Source: an uncultured Lachnospiraceae bacterium (lineage in GTDB: Bacteria > Bacillota > Clostridia > Lachnospirales > Lachnospiraceae). Taken from it: a DNA stretch of 64,000 nt. A program made the position numbers and the translations under genes. Position 1 is the first letter of the stretch; every line of letters begins with the position of its first letter. Location: NCBI GenBank assembly GCA_947571775.1, contig CANOZK010000007.1, positions 1 through 64,000 of the forward strand, in the 5' to 3' direction. Positions 50,428-59,846 of this stretch are shown here, piece after piece. The notes beneath the pieces were generated by a model, which did not search any database, was not told the DNA's origin, and saw nothing but the letters and a program-made list of their open reading frames with translations.

Positions 50428-50571
50428 AAAGAACACCCATCCATTTCAGGCAGTACTGCAAACGTGGCAGACAAAGTATCCAAACGGTTGCTTACAAACT
50501 GCCGCTTTCTTTTTGATTTTCAAAAACTATATCATAAAAATCTTTCTCAGTCGATAAAAATCATAGACTAT

Positions 50572-50600
50572 TTGCATTCATTCCCAATTATTGTTATAAT
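50572..50600 (+). promoter_or_regulatory. Predicted promoter of the DUF975 gene
   Basis: TTGCAT at 50572-50577, TATAAT at 50595-50600, a 17-bp spacer and a TG one base before the -10. The gene starts 43 bp downstream. Confidence 0.75.
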
Positions 50601-50642
50601 TATGGACAAGATACCGTGTGTACAAGTTTTAAGGAGGAGTAC

Positions 50643-51446
50643 ATGAAATACACAGGAAAGGAATTGAAATGCAGGGCCAGAGAGAGGATGAAAGGGAATT
50701 ACCTGGTTCCGATTATGGCAGCCGTAAGCATTGCGCTGCTTACTTTTGCGTTCGCTTGTATGATTTCTCTGATATTTCGGGGAAACAGTACCCTGGCGTT
50801 GGTTTTGAATCAACTGGCCAGCCTGATTTTTTCTTTGATTCTGTCTGTTTTTATGGCGGGCATCTGTTACATGTATCTGAATATAGGAAGAAAAAAAACT
50901 TACAGCATGGACGATATTTTTTATATGTTCCATCGGGATCCAGACAGGGTGATTGTTGTATGCTTTGTGCTTACATTAATCAATATGATCTGTTCGATAC
51001 CTCTGTATATGGTGCAGGGACTGGTGATGAAAGCGGATACCCCGGAAAAAGTGCTTCAGGTATTTCCCGTTTTGCTGGGAGCTATGTGCCTGAGCGGCGT
51101 TTTGAATCTGTTTGTGACACTGCCCTTTGCGTTTTCCTATATGCTGCTGATTGATAATCCTCAGATGAGCGCGGCAGATGCGTTAAAAGGAAGCGCCTTT
51201 ATGCTGAGGGGGAATAAGCTGCGCCTGTGCAGGCTTTATCTGAGCTTCTTTGGCATGGGCGTACTGGTTGTTCTGTCCGGGTTTGTAGCCGCTATATGGG
51301 TAGAGGCGTATCTTCAGGCATCTATGGTGCAATTATATATGGAGTTAAACGGGGAACTGGCACAGGAAGGGCAGATAGACTATCCCCAACAGAAGGAAAG
51401 GGACCTGCTGCCTGTACGGGCAGATGACTATAATGCGGAAGCATAA
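50643..51446 (+). CDS. DUF975-family integral membrane protein
   Basis: A 267-residue protein with four to six membrane helices and the pattern T-G-K-E-L-K-x-R-A-R at its start, which is typical of the DUF975 family. Later residues include G-S-A-F-M-L-R-G-N-K-L. Its start is ATG 50643 behind AAGGAGGA. No known activity. It is followed by a DUF4190 protein gene on the same strand. Confidence 0.85.
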   Translation: MKYTGKELKCRARERMKGNYLVPIMAAVSIALLTFAFACMISLIFRGNSTLALVLNQLASLIFSLILSVFMAGICYMYLNIGRKKTYSMDDIFYMFHRDPDRVIVVCFVLTLINMICSIPLYMVQGLVMKADTPEKVLQVFPVLLGAMCLSGVLNLFVTLPFAFSYMLLIDNPQMSAADALKGSAFMLRGNKLRLCRLYLSFFGMGVLVVLSGFVAAIWVEAYLQASMVQLYMELNGELAQEGQIDYPQQKERDLLPVRADDYNAEA

Positions 51447-51472
51447 TCATTCAAAGAAAGGATGTGAACGAA

Positions 51473-52291
51473 ATGGATGAAAAAGAAATGGAAATCATGC
51501 TATCAGCTGTAGACGATACGGTATCCGACGCGCCGCCCGAACCGGAAGCGCCAGAGAGCGGCGAAAGCGTTCTGGAAGAGTATTCCTATGGAGTTCCGGT
51601 TGAGAAGGAAGAAAAGACTGAACCGGAAGTTGTTTCACAAGAGAATGTATCTACAAATGACGGACATGAAGAGCACAGACCCGAAGAGCCATCCGCCGAA
51701 AGTGTTTCATATAGGAAGGAAGATTCAGAAGGGGCAGGTTCAGAGTGGACATCACCCATGCCGGAGGCAAAAGAGGACGCGCAGAAAGAGCCGTCCGCAT
51801 CCGGCTATGAACGCAAAGAAAACACTCATTCGGAAACCGCTTCCACAGGCTACAATTACGGTGAAAATAATCATCAGCAGGGGACGCCGCCCCCGCCCGG
51901 TTATCACTACGGAGGGGACAACCGTCAGGGAACGCCCCCGCCGAATTACAACTACGGCTCAAATTACCAGCAGAGATATACGCCGAAAGGAAGCAACGGC
52001 ATGGCGTTAGCCTCGCTGATTCTGGGAATTTTGTCGATTGTGATGTGCTGCTGCGGCGGTTTTGGGGTGATTTTGGGCGCAGTGGGAATTGTGCTTGCCA
52101 TTTTATCGCGCGGCAGGGAACCGATGGAAACCAATGCCAAAGCCGGACTTTGCCTGTCTATCGGAGGAATCGTGCTGGGAATTGTTGTTTTGGTTCTGGC
52201 GTTTGTGACGGTGAGCAGCAACGGGATGTATCAGAGAAGCATGAGAAATTATGAAGATTACAGCCATTACTTCGATCATGACGGTTTTTAA
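51473..52291 (+). CDS. DUF4190-domain membrane protein with acidic and Pro-rich N-terminus
   Basis: A 272-residue protein. Residues 1-120 are strongly acidic and low complexity; residues about 125-165 hold repeats around Y-N-Y-G, Y-H-Y-G-G and P-P-P. Residues about 175-250 are a DUF4190 domain with two membrane helices (A-S-L-I-L-G-I-L-S and I-V-L-G-I-V-V-L). The N-terminal part is likely cytoplasmic and could interact with other proteins. ATG 51473 follows AAAGGATG. Function unknown. Confidence 0.78.
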   Translation: MDEKEMEIMLSAVDDTVSDAPPEPEAPESGESVLEEYSYGVPVEKEEKTEPEVVSQENVSTNDGHEEHRPEEPSAESVSYRKEDSEGAGSEWTSPMPEAKEDAQKEPSASGYERKENTHSETASTGYNYGENNHQQGTPPPPGYHYGGDNRQGTPPPNYNYGSNYQQRYTPKGSNGMALASLILGILSIVMCCCGGFGVILGAVGIVLAILSRGREPMETNAKAGLCLSIGGIVLGIVVLVLAFVTVSSNGMYQRSMRNYEDYSHYFDHDGF

Positions 52292-52309
52292 GTTTGGGAA
52301 AGGATATAT

Positions 52310-54469
52310 ATGGATCTGATAAAAACAATCGCCCAGGAGCTGCAAGTAGGAAGCCATCAAGTAAAGGCGGCGGTGGATCTCATCGATCAGGGAAAAACCA
52401 TCCCGTTTATCGCCAGATACCGCAAGGAAGCCACCGGCTCTCTGAACGACGAACAGCTTCGCCTGCTGCATGAAAGGCTTGTTTACCTGAGAAATCTGGA
52501 GGAGAAAAAAGAACAGGTGTTGAGAAGCATCGAGGAGCAGGGAAAATTGACGCCGGAGCTGAAGGCACAGATTTTGGCGGCTCAGACCTTGGTGCTGGTA
52601 GAAGATTTTTACCGCCCGTATCGCCCCAAGAAGCGGACCCGCGCGACCATCGCAAAGGAGAAGGGGCTGGAGCCGCTGGCAATCCGAATCTGGCAGCAGA
52701 CGATCGAAGGTCCCGTCGAGGAGGAAGCGCGGGCGTATCTCTCAGAAGAAAAGGAAGTCCGCACCGTGGAGGAGGCCATCGCCGGCGCCAGGGATATTCT
52801 GGCCGAACAGATTTCCGAGGAGGCAAATTACCGGATCTATATACGCAACGCCACCTGGAAGAAGGGAACGGTGCAGTCTGCGGCAAAGGATGAGAAAGCC
52901 CAGAGCGTCTACGAGATGTACTATGCATTTGAGGAAGCGGCGTCCAAGCTGGCCGGACACCGGGTAATGGCGTTAAACCGTGGGGAAAAAGAGAAGCTTT
53001 TGAGTGTAAAATTGACTGCGCCCGAGGAGGATTTGATCCGCTATCTGGAAAAACAGATCGTCACCAAAAACAATCCTCACACCACTCCCATTTTAAAAGA
53101 AGCGGCGGCGGACGGCTATAAGCGGCTGATTGCCCCCGCCGTGGAGCGGGAGATCCGCAGCGAACTCACCGAGAAAGCCGAGACTGGAGCGATTCAGGTA
53201 TTTGGCAAAAATCTCACCCAGCTTCTCATGCAGCCGCCCATTGCCGGACAGGTGGTGCTGGGGTGGGATCCGGCGTTTCGCACCGGATGCAAGCTGGCTG
53301 TGGTGGACGCCACAGGGAAAGTGCTGGATACGACTGTGATTTACCCCACAGATCCCACAACAGATGCGAAGATCCGAGCGGCTAAGAACACCTTAAAAAA
53401 ACTGATAAAAACATACAACATTACGCTGATTTCTCTGGGAAACGGTACCGCCTCCAGGGAATCCGAGCGGATCATTGTGGAACTGCTCAAAGAGATATCC
53501 AAAGAGATACCGCAAAAGGTTCAGTATCTGATTACCAACGAAGCCGGAGCTTCGGTGTATTCCGCCAGCAAGCTGGCCGCAGAAGAATTTCCCAATTTCG
53601 ACGTGGGCCAGCGCAGCGCGGCTTCCATTGCAAGACGGCTTCAAGATCCGCTGGCGGAGCTGGTAAAGATTGATCCGAAGTCCATCGGCGTGGGCCAGTA
53701 TCAGCACGATGTGAATCAAAAAAGGCTGGGGGAGGCTCTGTCTGCGGTTGTGGAGGACTGCGTAAACAAAGTCGGCGTAGACCTGAATACAGCCTCCGCT
53801 TCCCTGCTGGAATACATTTCTGGAATCACCAAGGTAACTGCGAAAAACATCGTGGCTTACCGGGAGGAACACGGCAGCTTTACCGACCGGAAACAGTTGC
53901 TAAAGGTGCCAAAGCTGGGTCCAAAAGCCTACGAACAATGCGCCGGATTTACACGGATTATGAACGGCAAAAATCCGCTGGACGCCACCAGCGTCCACCC
54001 GGAGAGTTACCCGGCAGCTACTCAGTTATTAGAGAAACTGGGCTACACCCCGCAGGATATCAAAGAACGGAAATTATCTGGCATCTCTAAAGAAATCAAA
54101 GATGCCGCCGCCCTTGCCGAAGAGCTGGGAATTGGAGAAGTAACGCTGTGGGATATTGTCAAAGAACTGGAGAAACCCGCCAGAGATCCCAGGGATGAGA
54201 TGCCCGCGCCTGTACTCAGAAGCGATGTGCTGGAAATGAGAGATTTAAAAGAGGGCATGATATTAAAAGGAACCGTAAGGAATGTTATCGACTTCGGTGC
54301 ATTTGTGGATATCGGGGTACATCAGGACGGCCTGGTTCATATCTCCCAGTTGGCTAACAAATTCGTGAAGCATCCGCTGGATGTGGTCAGTGTCGGGGAT
54401 GTGGTAGAAGTCAAGGTCATAAGCCTGGATTTGAAAAAGCAGCGGATTGGACTTAGTATGATTTTGTAA
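52310..54469 (+). CDS. tex: Tex-family RNA-binding transcription accessory protein
   Basis: A 719-residue Tex protein, full usual length. It has the N-terminal helical Tex domain with A-V-D-L-I-D-Q-G-K-T-I-P-F-I-A-R-Y-R-K, a YqgF-like nuclease-fold domain (about 320-450), a helix-hairpin-helix domain (about 490-560) and a C-terminal S1 domain (about 645-719) with G-T-V-R-N-V-I-D-F-G-A-F-V-D-I-G-V. It binds nucleic acid and influences transcription. It stands alone with a NUDIX gene 27 bp downstream. Confidence 0.95.
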   Translation: MDLIKTIAQELQVGSHQVKAAVDLIDQGKTIPFIARYRKEATGSLNDEQLRLLHERLVYLRNLEEKKEQVLRSIEEQGKLTPELKAQILAAQTLVLVEDFYRPYRPKKRTRATIAKEKGLEPLAIRIWQQTIEGPVEEEARAYLSEEKEVRTVEEAIAGARDILAEQISEEANYRIYIRNATWKKGTVQSAAKDEKAQSVYEMYYAFEEAASKLAGHRVMALNRGEKEKLLSVKLTAPEEDLIRYLEKQIVTKNNPHTTPILKEAAADGYKRLIAPAVEREIRSELTEKAETGAIQVFGKNLTQLLMQPPIAGQVVLGWDPAFRTGCKLAVVDATGKVLDTTVIYPTDPTTDAKIRAAKNTLKKLIKTYNITLISLGNGTASRESERIIVELLKEISKEIPQKVQYLITNEAGASVYSASKLAAEEFPNFDVGQRSAASIARRLQDPLAELVKIDPKSIGVGQYQHDVNQKRLGEALSAVVEDCVNKVGVDLNTASASLLEYISGITKVTAKNIVAYREEHGSFTDRKQLLKVPKLGPKAYEQCAGFTRIMNGKNPLDATSVHPESYPAATQLLEKLGYTPQDIKERKLSGISKEIKDAAALAEELGIGEVTLWDIVKELEKPARDPRDEMPAPVLRSDVLEMRDLKEGMILKGTVRNVIDFGAFVDIGVHQDGLVHISQLANKFVKHPLDVVSVGDVVEVKVISLDLKKQRIGLSMIL

Positions 54470-54496
54470 ATACGATTCTGTGAGGAAGGATGTAAA

Positions 54497-55105
54497 ATGG
54501 GTAAAATCAATCAGATCAAACAGTTGACGTATACGCCCTATGTCAATCTGTATTCGCTGAAAATTACCAATAAAAAAGGGGCGCATGGCAGTTATTATAT
54601 GGCGTCCAGGGCAAAAGCCACCGACGCTCTAAAGCTGAAAACGAGGGAAAACACTCCTGACGGAGTCATCGTTTACAGCGTCTATGGAGAGCAAAAGGAT
54701 CGGGTTGTCCTGGTTCGCCAGTACCGCTATTCCATCGGCGATTATATCTATGAGTTTCCTGCCGGGCTTGTGGAGCCGGGAGAGGATTACCATGCGGCAG
54801 GCGTGCGGGAGCTGAGAGAGGAGACAGGGCTGGATTTGGATCTGCTTTCGGTGGATGAAATGTATGAGAAGCCGGCCTTTACCACGATAGGTATGACGGA
54901 CGAATCCTGCGCGACCATCTACGGATATGCTTCCGGGGAGGTTACCAACAGGGGTCAGGAGGACAGCGAAGAGATTGAGATTGTCCTTGCTGACCGCCAG
55001 GAAGTCAGAAGAATTTTAAAAGAAGAACGGATCGCCATCATGTGTGCATACATGCTGATGCACTTTCTGAATGATGAAGACCCGTTTGCTTTCATTAGAA
55101 ATTAA
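54497..55105 (+). CDS. NUDIX hydrolase, ADP-ribose pyrophosphatase-like
   Basis: A 202-residue NUDIX enzyme. The NUDIX box G-L-V-E-P-G-E-x7-R-E-L-R-E-E-T-G-L fits G-x5-E-x7-R-E-U-x-E-E-x-G-U. The N-terminal region with V-V-L-V-R-Q-Y-R-Y resembles ADP-sugar hydrolases. It likely splits ADP-ribose or a similar nucleotide sugar. Start follows AGGAAGG. Confidence 0.9.
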   Translation: MGKINQIKQLTYTPYVNLYSLKITNKKGAHGSYYMASRAKATDALKLKTRENTPDGVIVYSVYGEQKDRVVLVRQYRYSIGDYIYEFPAGLVEPGEDYHAAGVRELREETGLDLDLLSVDEMYEKPAFTTIGMTDESCATIYGYASGEVTNRGQEDSEEIEIVLADRQEVRRILKEERIAIMCAYMLMHFLNDEDPFAFIRN

Positions 55106-56287
55106 TCAATTCTGATTTTTATATTTTTCCAAATAGGTATTGATCCGGTCAATGGGGTTTAACAGTTCGCTGATGGACATATCGTGGTTTAAAGTGTCAA
55201 TCAGGAGGGCGATGTATTTGCTCATATCGCAGTTGATGTAATAGGGTTTCTCCAGCAATTCCGGTGCCTGATAAATCAGGTTTGTGGTGAGAAGCCCGTC
55301 AAAAAAACCTTTTTCATAGGACAGATCGAATTTTTTCAGTCCATTGGTAAAGAAACCAAAGGTGGAACAGATAAAGATCCGATTTGCGTTCTTATCTTTT
55401 AAAAGGGCGGCAGTTTCCAGAACCGAATCCCCGGAGGAAATCATGTCGTCAATGATAATCATATCTTTTCCAGCCACATCGGCGCCCAGAAATTCATAGG
55501 CTACAATCGGGTGCTTTCCGTCGGAATAGAATAAAGAATAATCCCGGCGTTTGTAAAACATGCCCATATCAACGCCCAGCACGTTTGCCAGATAGATGGC
55601 GCGGTTCATGCCGTTTTCATCCGGGCTGATTACCATCAGATGATCGCTGTCGATGGACAGATCTTTTTCATGGTTGAGCAGGTTTTTGATAAACTGGTAG
55701 GAGGGCCGGATGGTTTCCAGACCGTCCAGAGGGGTGGCGTTCTGGATGCGGTCGTCGTGGGCGTCGAATGTCAAAATATTGTCTACGCCCATTTTGATCA
55801 GCTCCTGCAACGCGATGGCGCAATCCAAAGATTCCCGTCCGCTGCGCTGGTGCTGACGGCTTTCATATAAGTAAGGCATAATCACATTGATGCGTCTGGC
55901 CTTTCCGCCCACAGCCGCGATCACCCTTTTTAGATCCTGAAAATGATCATCCGGGGACATCCGGTTTATGTAGCCGCTCATATTATAAGTCAGACTGTAA
56001 TTACACACATCTACCATAATATAGATATCGTCGCCCCGTATGGATTCATTGAGGGTTCCTTTGGCTTCGCCGGAACCAAAACGGGGAACCTGGGGCTGGA
56101 CGATATAGGAATCCCGGTAGTAGCCGTCCGGCGCAAAAGAGTCCGGTTGCTCTGGCATCTGTTCCTTTCTCCATTTTATAATCCAGTCATTTACTTTCCC
56201 GCCCAGGGAAGCGCAGCTCTCCAGAGGCAGGATAGCTAATCTTCCTGCAGGTATTGCCGATAAATTTTCAATGGACATGTGGCTCAT
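55106..56287 (-). CDS. prs: Ribose-phosphate pyrophosphokinase
   Basis: A 393-residue PRPP synthetase, longer than the roughly 315-residue classical form but common in Clostridia. The motifs are P-Y-L-Y-E-S-R-Q-H (ATP loop), D-A-H-D (metal) and the PRPP loop M-I-I-I-D-D-M-I-S-S-G-D-S. It makes PRPP from ribose-5-phosphate and ATP. The start overlaps the stop of the helicase-loader gene by 4 nt. Confidence 0.93.
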   Translation of the reverse strand: MSHMSIENLSAIPAGRLAILPLESCASLGGKVNDWIIKWRKEQMPEQPDSFAPDGYYRDSYIVQPQVPRFGSGEAKGTLNESIRGDDIYIMVDVCNYSLTYNMSGYINRMSPDDHFQDLKRVIAAVGGKARRINVIMPYLYESRQHQRSGRESLDCAIALQELIKMGVDNILTFDAHDDRIQNATPLDGLETIRPSYQFIKNLLNHEKDLSIDSDHLMVISPDENGMNRAIYLANVLGVDMGMFYKRRDYSLFYSDGKHPIVAYEFLGADVAGKDMIIIDDMISSGDSVLETAALLKDKNANRIFICSTFGFFTNGLKKFDLSYEKGFFDGLLTTNLIYQAPELLEKPYYINCDMSKYIALLIDTLNHDMSISELLNPIDRINTYLEKYKNQN

Positions 56288-57297
56288 AATCTTTTGTCCT
56301 CCTGAATGATTTTTCTGGTACGGATATCTCTACGAATATCTTTTCCGATGAGGTTAATAAACACATAGTTTTGGATAATCCTGGAAAAAGTCCTGGTGGA
56401 ATATATTTCAGAAAAGGTTTCCAAATCCTTGTTGGTAGAGATTATAGTGGATCTCTCCCGCAACATCCGTTCGTTTACGATGAGAAAGAGCTGAGAGGAG
56501 ACGAAAGAATTAGTCAGCTCTGTTCCCAGATCGTCCAAAATCAGCAGATCACAGTTCAGAATATATTCCAATGCCCCTTCGCTGCTGGATTCCTTTGAAA
56601 AGGTTTTTTTCGCCAGCAAATCAAACAAATCATATGACGGGAAATAGAGTACGCTGTACGCCTTCTTGAGAATCTCGCAGGCGATGCAGTGGGAGAGAAA
56701 GGTCTTTCCCACTCCCGTATCCCCGTAAATAAACAGGTTATGTGCAGCATTTCCAAATTGTCTGATAAATTCCTGGGATTTTTCCACAGCGAACTGGGCA
56801 TGTTCCAGGGGGGTTTTTCCAGTGTTATCATCCCTTATTCTATCAGAATAGAACGAAAAAGAAAAGAGTTCAAAATTTTCTTTTTCCAGAATTTCCTTTA
56901 GACCGCTTTGTTGGTAGAGTATATCTGCGGCCATCTTCTGAAAACAAGCGCATTTTTTGTTCCGGCTGATATAGCCGGTGTCCCGGCAGAGGGGGCATTC
57001 GCAGGGCATGTCCAGGTAATCGGGAGGGAAACCGTTTTCGTGCAGAAGGCGGTTGCGCTCTTTGGAAAGAATTTGCAGTTTTTTTTCATAGGCGGAACTG
57101 CTTTCGCTGCAATCTCCCTTCAGGCGGCTGCGGATTCTCTGGGCGCTGGAGGAGGCGATGGCGTCCTGGATCTCTTTCAATTGGGGAACTTGGCGGTAGG
57201 CATGTTCCCTGTGTTCCTCCAGCCGTCGGCGGTTCTGGCTCTGCCGGCGGTCGTACTCGCGCATGATGGCGTCGTATTGGATATTTTCTAAGGCCAT
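56284..57297 (-). CDS. dnaI: DnaI/DnaC-like helicase loader ATPase
   Basis: A 337-residue AAA+ protein. Residues about 98-118 hold a C-x-C-P-L-C and C-A-C pattern that may bind zinc, as in DnaI. Walker A is G-D-T-G-V-G-K-T, Walker B is L-L-I-L-D-D-L-G-T-E, and the sensor is I-S-T-N-K-D. It loads the replicative helicase at origins. DnaD-like gene upstream and prs downstream overlap or lie close, one operon. Confidence 0.88.
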   Translation of the reverse strand: MALENIQYDAIMREYDRRQSQNRRRLEEHREHAYRQVPQLKEIQDAIASSSAQRIRSRLKGDCSESSSAYEKKLQILSKERNRLLHENGFPPDYLDMPCECPLCRDTGYISRNKKCACFQKMAADILYQQSGLKEILEKENFELFSFSFYSDRIRDDNTGKTPLEHAQFAVEKSQEFIRQFGNAAHNLFIYGDTGVGKTFLSHCIACEILKKAYSVLYFPSYDLFDLLAKKTFSKESSSEGALEYILNCDLLILDDLGTELTNSFVSSQLFLIVNERMLRERSTIISTNKDLETFSEIYSTRTFSRIIQNYVFINLIGKDIRRDIRTRKIIQEDKRL

Positions 57298-57312
57298 GGA
57301 TGGGAAACCTCC

Positions 57313-58362
57313 TTATTGCTGAAACATAGATTTTTTTATCTCGTCAAAATCGTAATCCCGGTGAGGGTAATCGTTGAACTGGTTGTACTTGCCGGAGTTT
57401 TTGGCTGCGGATCTAGCCTGCCTAGCCTGAGCCTGTTTGAGTTTGTCATAGTCTGCGTCTAATTTTTTTACATCCGACAGATGATGAACGTCCGCTTCAT
57501 GCCAGCTATTCAGGATAGAATTCGTATAGCGGATGCTTCCGCTTCCGGTTTGCAGCACGGCCCGTTTGCAGGCTTCCTGAATCAGCTCCATGGTAAAGCC
57601 CCATTCCTGGATCCAGCGGTCTATGATTTCGACTTCGCCTTCTATTGGGTTGTGGTTCTGGATACCCAGGGCTTTGAGAACGGCGTAGTATGTCTGGCTG
57701 TACTGGCGGGCTTCTTCCTTGGCGGCGGCCACAGTGGAAATCCCCTGATCCGACCAGGAAAGAGCGATGCTTTGAATATACCAGATACTTTTGCGTCCTC
57801 TGGATACGCAGTACTCGATTAAGTATTCGATCAAATCGGGGTCAAAGTTCAGCTCCTCATAGAAATAGAGAATCTTATTGGTATCCGTTATAGAGAGGGG
57901 ACGGCCTAAGTATTGCTCCGCAATATAAAGAAGCTGTACGATTTGCTCGTTGTCTTTTAACTCTTTTACCCGCTCGGCGGTCAGGCTGTTTTCGTCTGGG
58001 GATACGTCAGCACTCACGGACGTCTCGACCGGTTCGGGTATTTCCGGCATTGCGGCAGCCTCCGTTTTCTCTTTCGGGTAGGAAAAAGAGAGATCGGTCA
58101 GCTCTTGGTTCTCATTAAAGCCCAGCGTAAGCAGCCCTTCTTTTTCCCAATAGCGGACCGCCCGCAAAATGTCACGCTCAGTACAGTCCATCTTGTCCGC
58201 CAGTTGGGACAAAGAGGGAAGCTCTCCAGGAGCGCTGCGCAGCAGATACAGGTAGATTTTCACAAATTCACCGTTGGCCCGAGGCATGTATTCATCCAGA
58301 AAACGGTTGGGGATCAGGGTGACGTCCGGGACCCAGTGGGTATGCAAATGAAGACTATCCAT
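57313..58362 (-). CDS. DnaD-domain replication protein
   Basis: A 349-residue protein with an N-terminal winged helix (about 25-95: L-P-S-L-S-Q-L-A-D-K-M-D) and two tandem DnaD/DnaB_2 domains (about 145-215 and 230-300), each with a Y-x-x-S-I-L or Y-I-Q-S-I motif and W-x-x-A/Q. Such proteins help the helicase loader open the primosome in Firmicutes. It starts the minus-strand operon with the DnaI gene. The shared 275 bp to rpsF carry the divergent promoters. Confidence 0.88.
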   Translation of the reverse strand: MDSLHLHTHWVPDVTLIPNRFLDEYMPRANGEFVKIYLYLLRSAPGELPSLSQLADKMDCTERDILRAVRYWEKEGLLTLGFNENQELTDLSFSYPKEKTEAAAMPEIPEPVETSVSADVSPDENSLTAERVKELKDNEQIVQLLYIAEQYLGRPLSITDTNKILYFYEELNFDPDLIEYLIEYCVSRGRKSIWYIQSIALSWSDQGISTVAAAKEEARQYSQTYYAVLKALGIQNHNPIEGEVEIIDRWIQEWGFTMELIQEACKRAVLQTGSGSIRYTNSILNSWHEADVHHLSDVKKLDADYDKLKQAQARQARSAAKNSGKYNQFNDYPHRDYDFDEIKKSMFQQ

Positions 58363-58500
58363 GCTTATGTACTCCCTTTCTCAAAATACGGATGGCGGTT
58401 TATTTTCATCATCTGCGCGGAGCACGGCCGCTTTGGGGCAGATACTTCTTTAGTATACCTTTTTTTTTTCATAAAGTCTATCTTTTTATCTTTCGGCATC

Positions 58501-58529
58501 TTTACAAAATTGACATAATATGTTAGAAT
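58501..58529 (+). promoter_or_regulatory. Predicted rpsF operon promoter
   Basis: TTTACA and TAGAAT with a 17-bp spacer; the gene begins 108 bp downstream. An overlapping TTGACA at 58510 has no matching -10. Confidence 0.6.
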
Positions 58530-58535
58530 ACAGTT

Positions 58536-58637
58536 TCGTGAATACTCGTTTTGCGGGCAAGCCATAAGCCCGGCGAGACGGAATCCTTGTTCCTTACAAA
58601 GAGAATAAGGGGCCAATAGACCAGAAGGAGGAAATAC
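58536..58637 (+). promoter_or_regulatory. rpsF leader, candidate S6:S18 binding RNA
   Basis: The 5' untranslated stretch has a CGGGC/GCCCG hairpin (58554-58572), then GAGACGG and an AAGGAGG site. The S6-S18 pair is known to bind a leader RNA before rpsF in Firmicutes. The match to the published motif was not tested. Confidence 0.4.
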
Positions 58638-58997
58638 ATGAACAAGTATGAATTAGCATTGGTACTGAATGCAAAGGTAGAAGACGAAGTGCGTCTGGCC
58701 GCTTTGGAAAAAGCGAAGGGCTACATTACCCGTTACAATGGGGTGATTTCGGAAGTGGAAGAGTGGGGCAAGAAGCGTCTGGCCTACGATATCCAGAAGA
58801 TGCACGAAGGTTATTACTATTTCATTCAGTTTGAGGCCGAACCGACCTGCCCTGTGGAGCTGGAGAGCCATATGCACATTATGGACAACGTGCTCAGATA
58901 TTTGATTATCAACAAGACAGACGAGCCGGTGGTAGAACAGGCTGAAGAAGCCTCTGCCCAGGAGCCTGCCCAAGAAGAAGCGCCAGTACAAGAGTAA
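58638..58997 (+). CDS. rpsF: 30S ribosomal protein S6
   Basis: A 119-residue S6 with N-K-Y-E-L-A-L-V-L at the start and the conserved W-G-K-K-R-L-A-Y-D-I and Y-x-F-I-Q-F segments. It has an extra Glu/Ala/Pro-rich tail from about residue 97 on. First gene of the rpsF-ssb-rpsR operon behind AGAAGGAGG. Confidence 0.97.
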   Translation: MNKYELALVLNAKVEDEVRLAALEKAKGYITRYNGVISEVEEWGKKRLAYDIQKMHEGYYYFIQFEAEPTCPVELESHMHIMDNVLRYLIINKTDEPVVEQAEEASAQEPAQEEAPVQE

Positions 58998-59031
58998 TTT
59001 ACAGACCGCAAATTGATTTTTAAAGAGGTAA

Positions 59032-59493
59032 ATGATGAATAAAGTGATTCTCATGGGGCGTTTGACAAGAGATCCGGAAGTGAGATATTCGGCTGGGGAA
59101 AATGCGCTGGCGATTGCCAGATATACCCTGGCGGTAGACCGCCGTTTCAAGAGGGATGGGGAGGCTACGGCAGATTTTATCAACTGCGTGTCTTTCGGAC
59201 GGATAGCGGAATTTGCGGAAAGATATTTCCACAAAGGAATCCGCATCACCATATGCGGACGGATTCAGACCGGAAGCTATACCAACCGGGAAGGACAGAA
59301 GGTATATACCACGGAAGTGGTGGTAGAAGAACAGGAGTTTGCAGAGAGTAAGGCAGCCAGCCAGGGATATGCGGCGGCGAATAACACTGCTCCGTCCATG
59401 CCTGCTGCGGACATGCCCGCGCCCAGTGCGGCGTCTGCGGATGGCTTTATGAATATTCCAGATGGGATTGACGAGGAGCTGCCATTTAGTTAA
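59032..59493 (+). CDS. ssb: Single-stranded DNA-binding protein
   Basis: A 153-residue SSB with the OB-fold in residues 1-105 ([14 protein letters not shown]) and a Pro/Ala-rich linker. The C-terminal tip is D-E-E-L-P-F-S, an acidic tail that binds partner proteins, but with a final Ser after the Pro-Phe. Between rpsF and rpsR as in most Firmicutes. Confidence 0.96.
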   Translation: MMNKVILMGRLTRDPEVRYSAGENALAIARYTLAVDRRFKRDGEATADFINCVSFGRIAEFAERYFHKGIRITICGRIQTGSYTNREGQKVYTTEVVVEEQEFAESKAASQGYAAANNTAPSMPAADMPAPSAASADGFMNIPDGIDEELPFS

Positions 59494-59506
59494 AGGAGGT
59501 AAACCA

Positions 59507-59770
59507 ATGGCTTACGATAGAGGAAACAGATCAGATTCCCCTTATAAGAAGAGGGGCGGCCGCAGAAGAAGAAAAGTCTGTGTATTTTGCGGCAGAGAAA
59601 ACAACACCATCAGCTACAAGGATGCAAATAAATTAAAGAGATACGTATCTGAGAGAGGCAAAATCCTTCCCAGAAGAATCACAGGAAACTGTGCAAAACA
59701 TCAGAGGGCTTTGACCGTAGCGATCAAACGCGCCCGCCATATGGCAATCATGCCATACATTCAGGATTAA
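59507..59770 (+). CDS. rpsR: 30S ribosomal protein S18
   Basis: An 87-residue S18 with K-V-C-V-F-C-G-R and N-C-A-K-H-Q-R, a zinc-binding form (three Cys and His). It has the usual [14 protein letters not shown] 59507 follows AAAGGAGGT; an in-frame start 15 codons earlier overlaps ssb and is not used. Confidence 0.97.
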   Translation: MAYDRGNRSDSPYKKRGGRRRRKVCVFCGRENNTISYKDANKLKRYVSERGKILPRRITGNCAKHQRALTVAIKRARHMAIMPYIQD

Positions 59771-59783
59771 ACAGAAATTGTCC

Positions 59784-59826
59784 AGAGAAGCCGTTATCGG
59801 GAAACCATAGCGGCCTCTCTTTTTTT
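59784..59826 (+). terminator. Terminator of the rpsF-ssb-rpsR operon
   Basis: AGAG-AGCCGTTAT can pair with ATAGCGGCCTCTCT (one wobble, one bulge), followed by seven T. Confidence 0.85.
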
Positions 59827-59846
59827 ATAAAGAAAAGGAGATACAG

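Noticed and set aside
58455..58475. Poly-T run near the dnaD and rpsF promoters
   Set aside because: Intergenic T-run without adjoining stem; it is likely promoter or spacer sequence, not a phase-variation tract.
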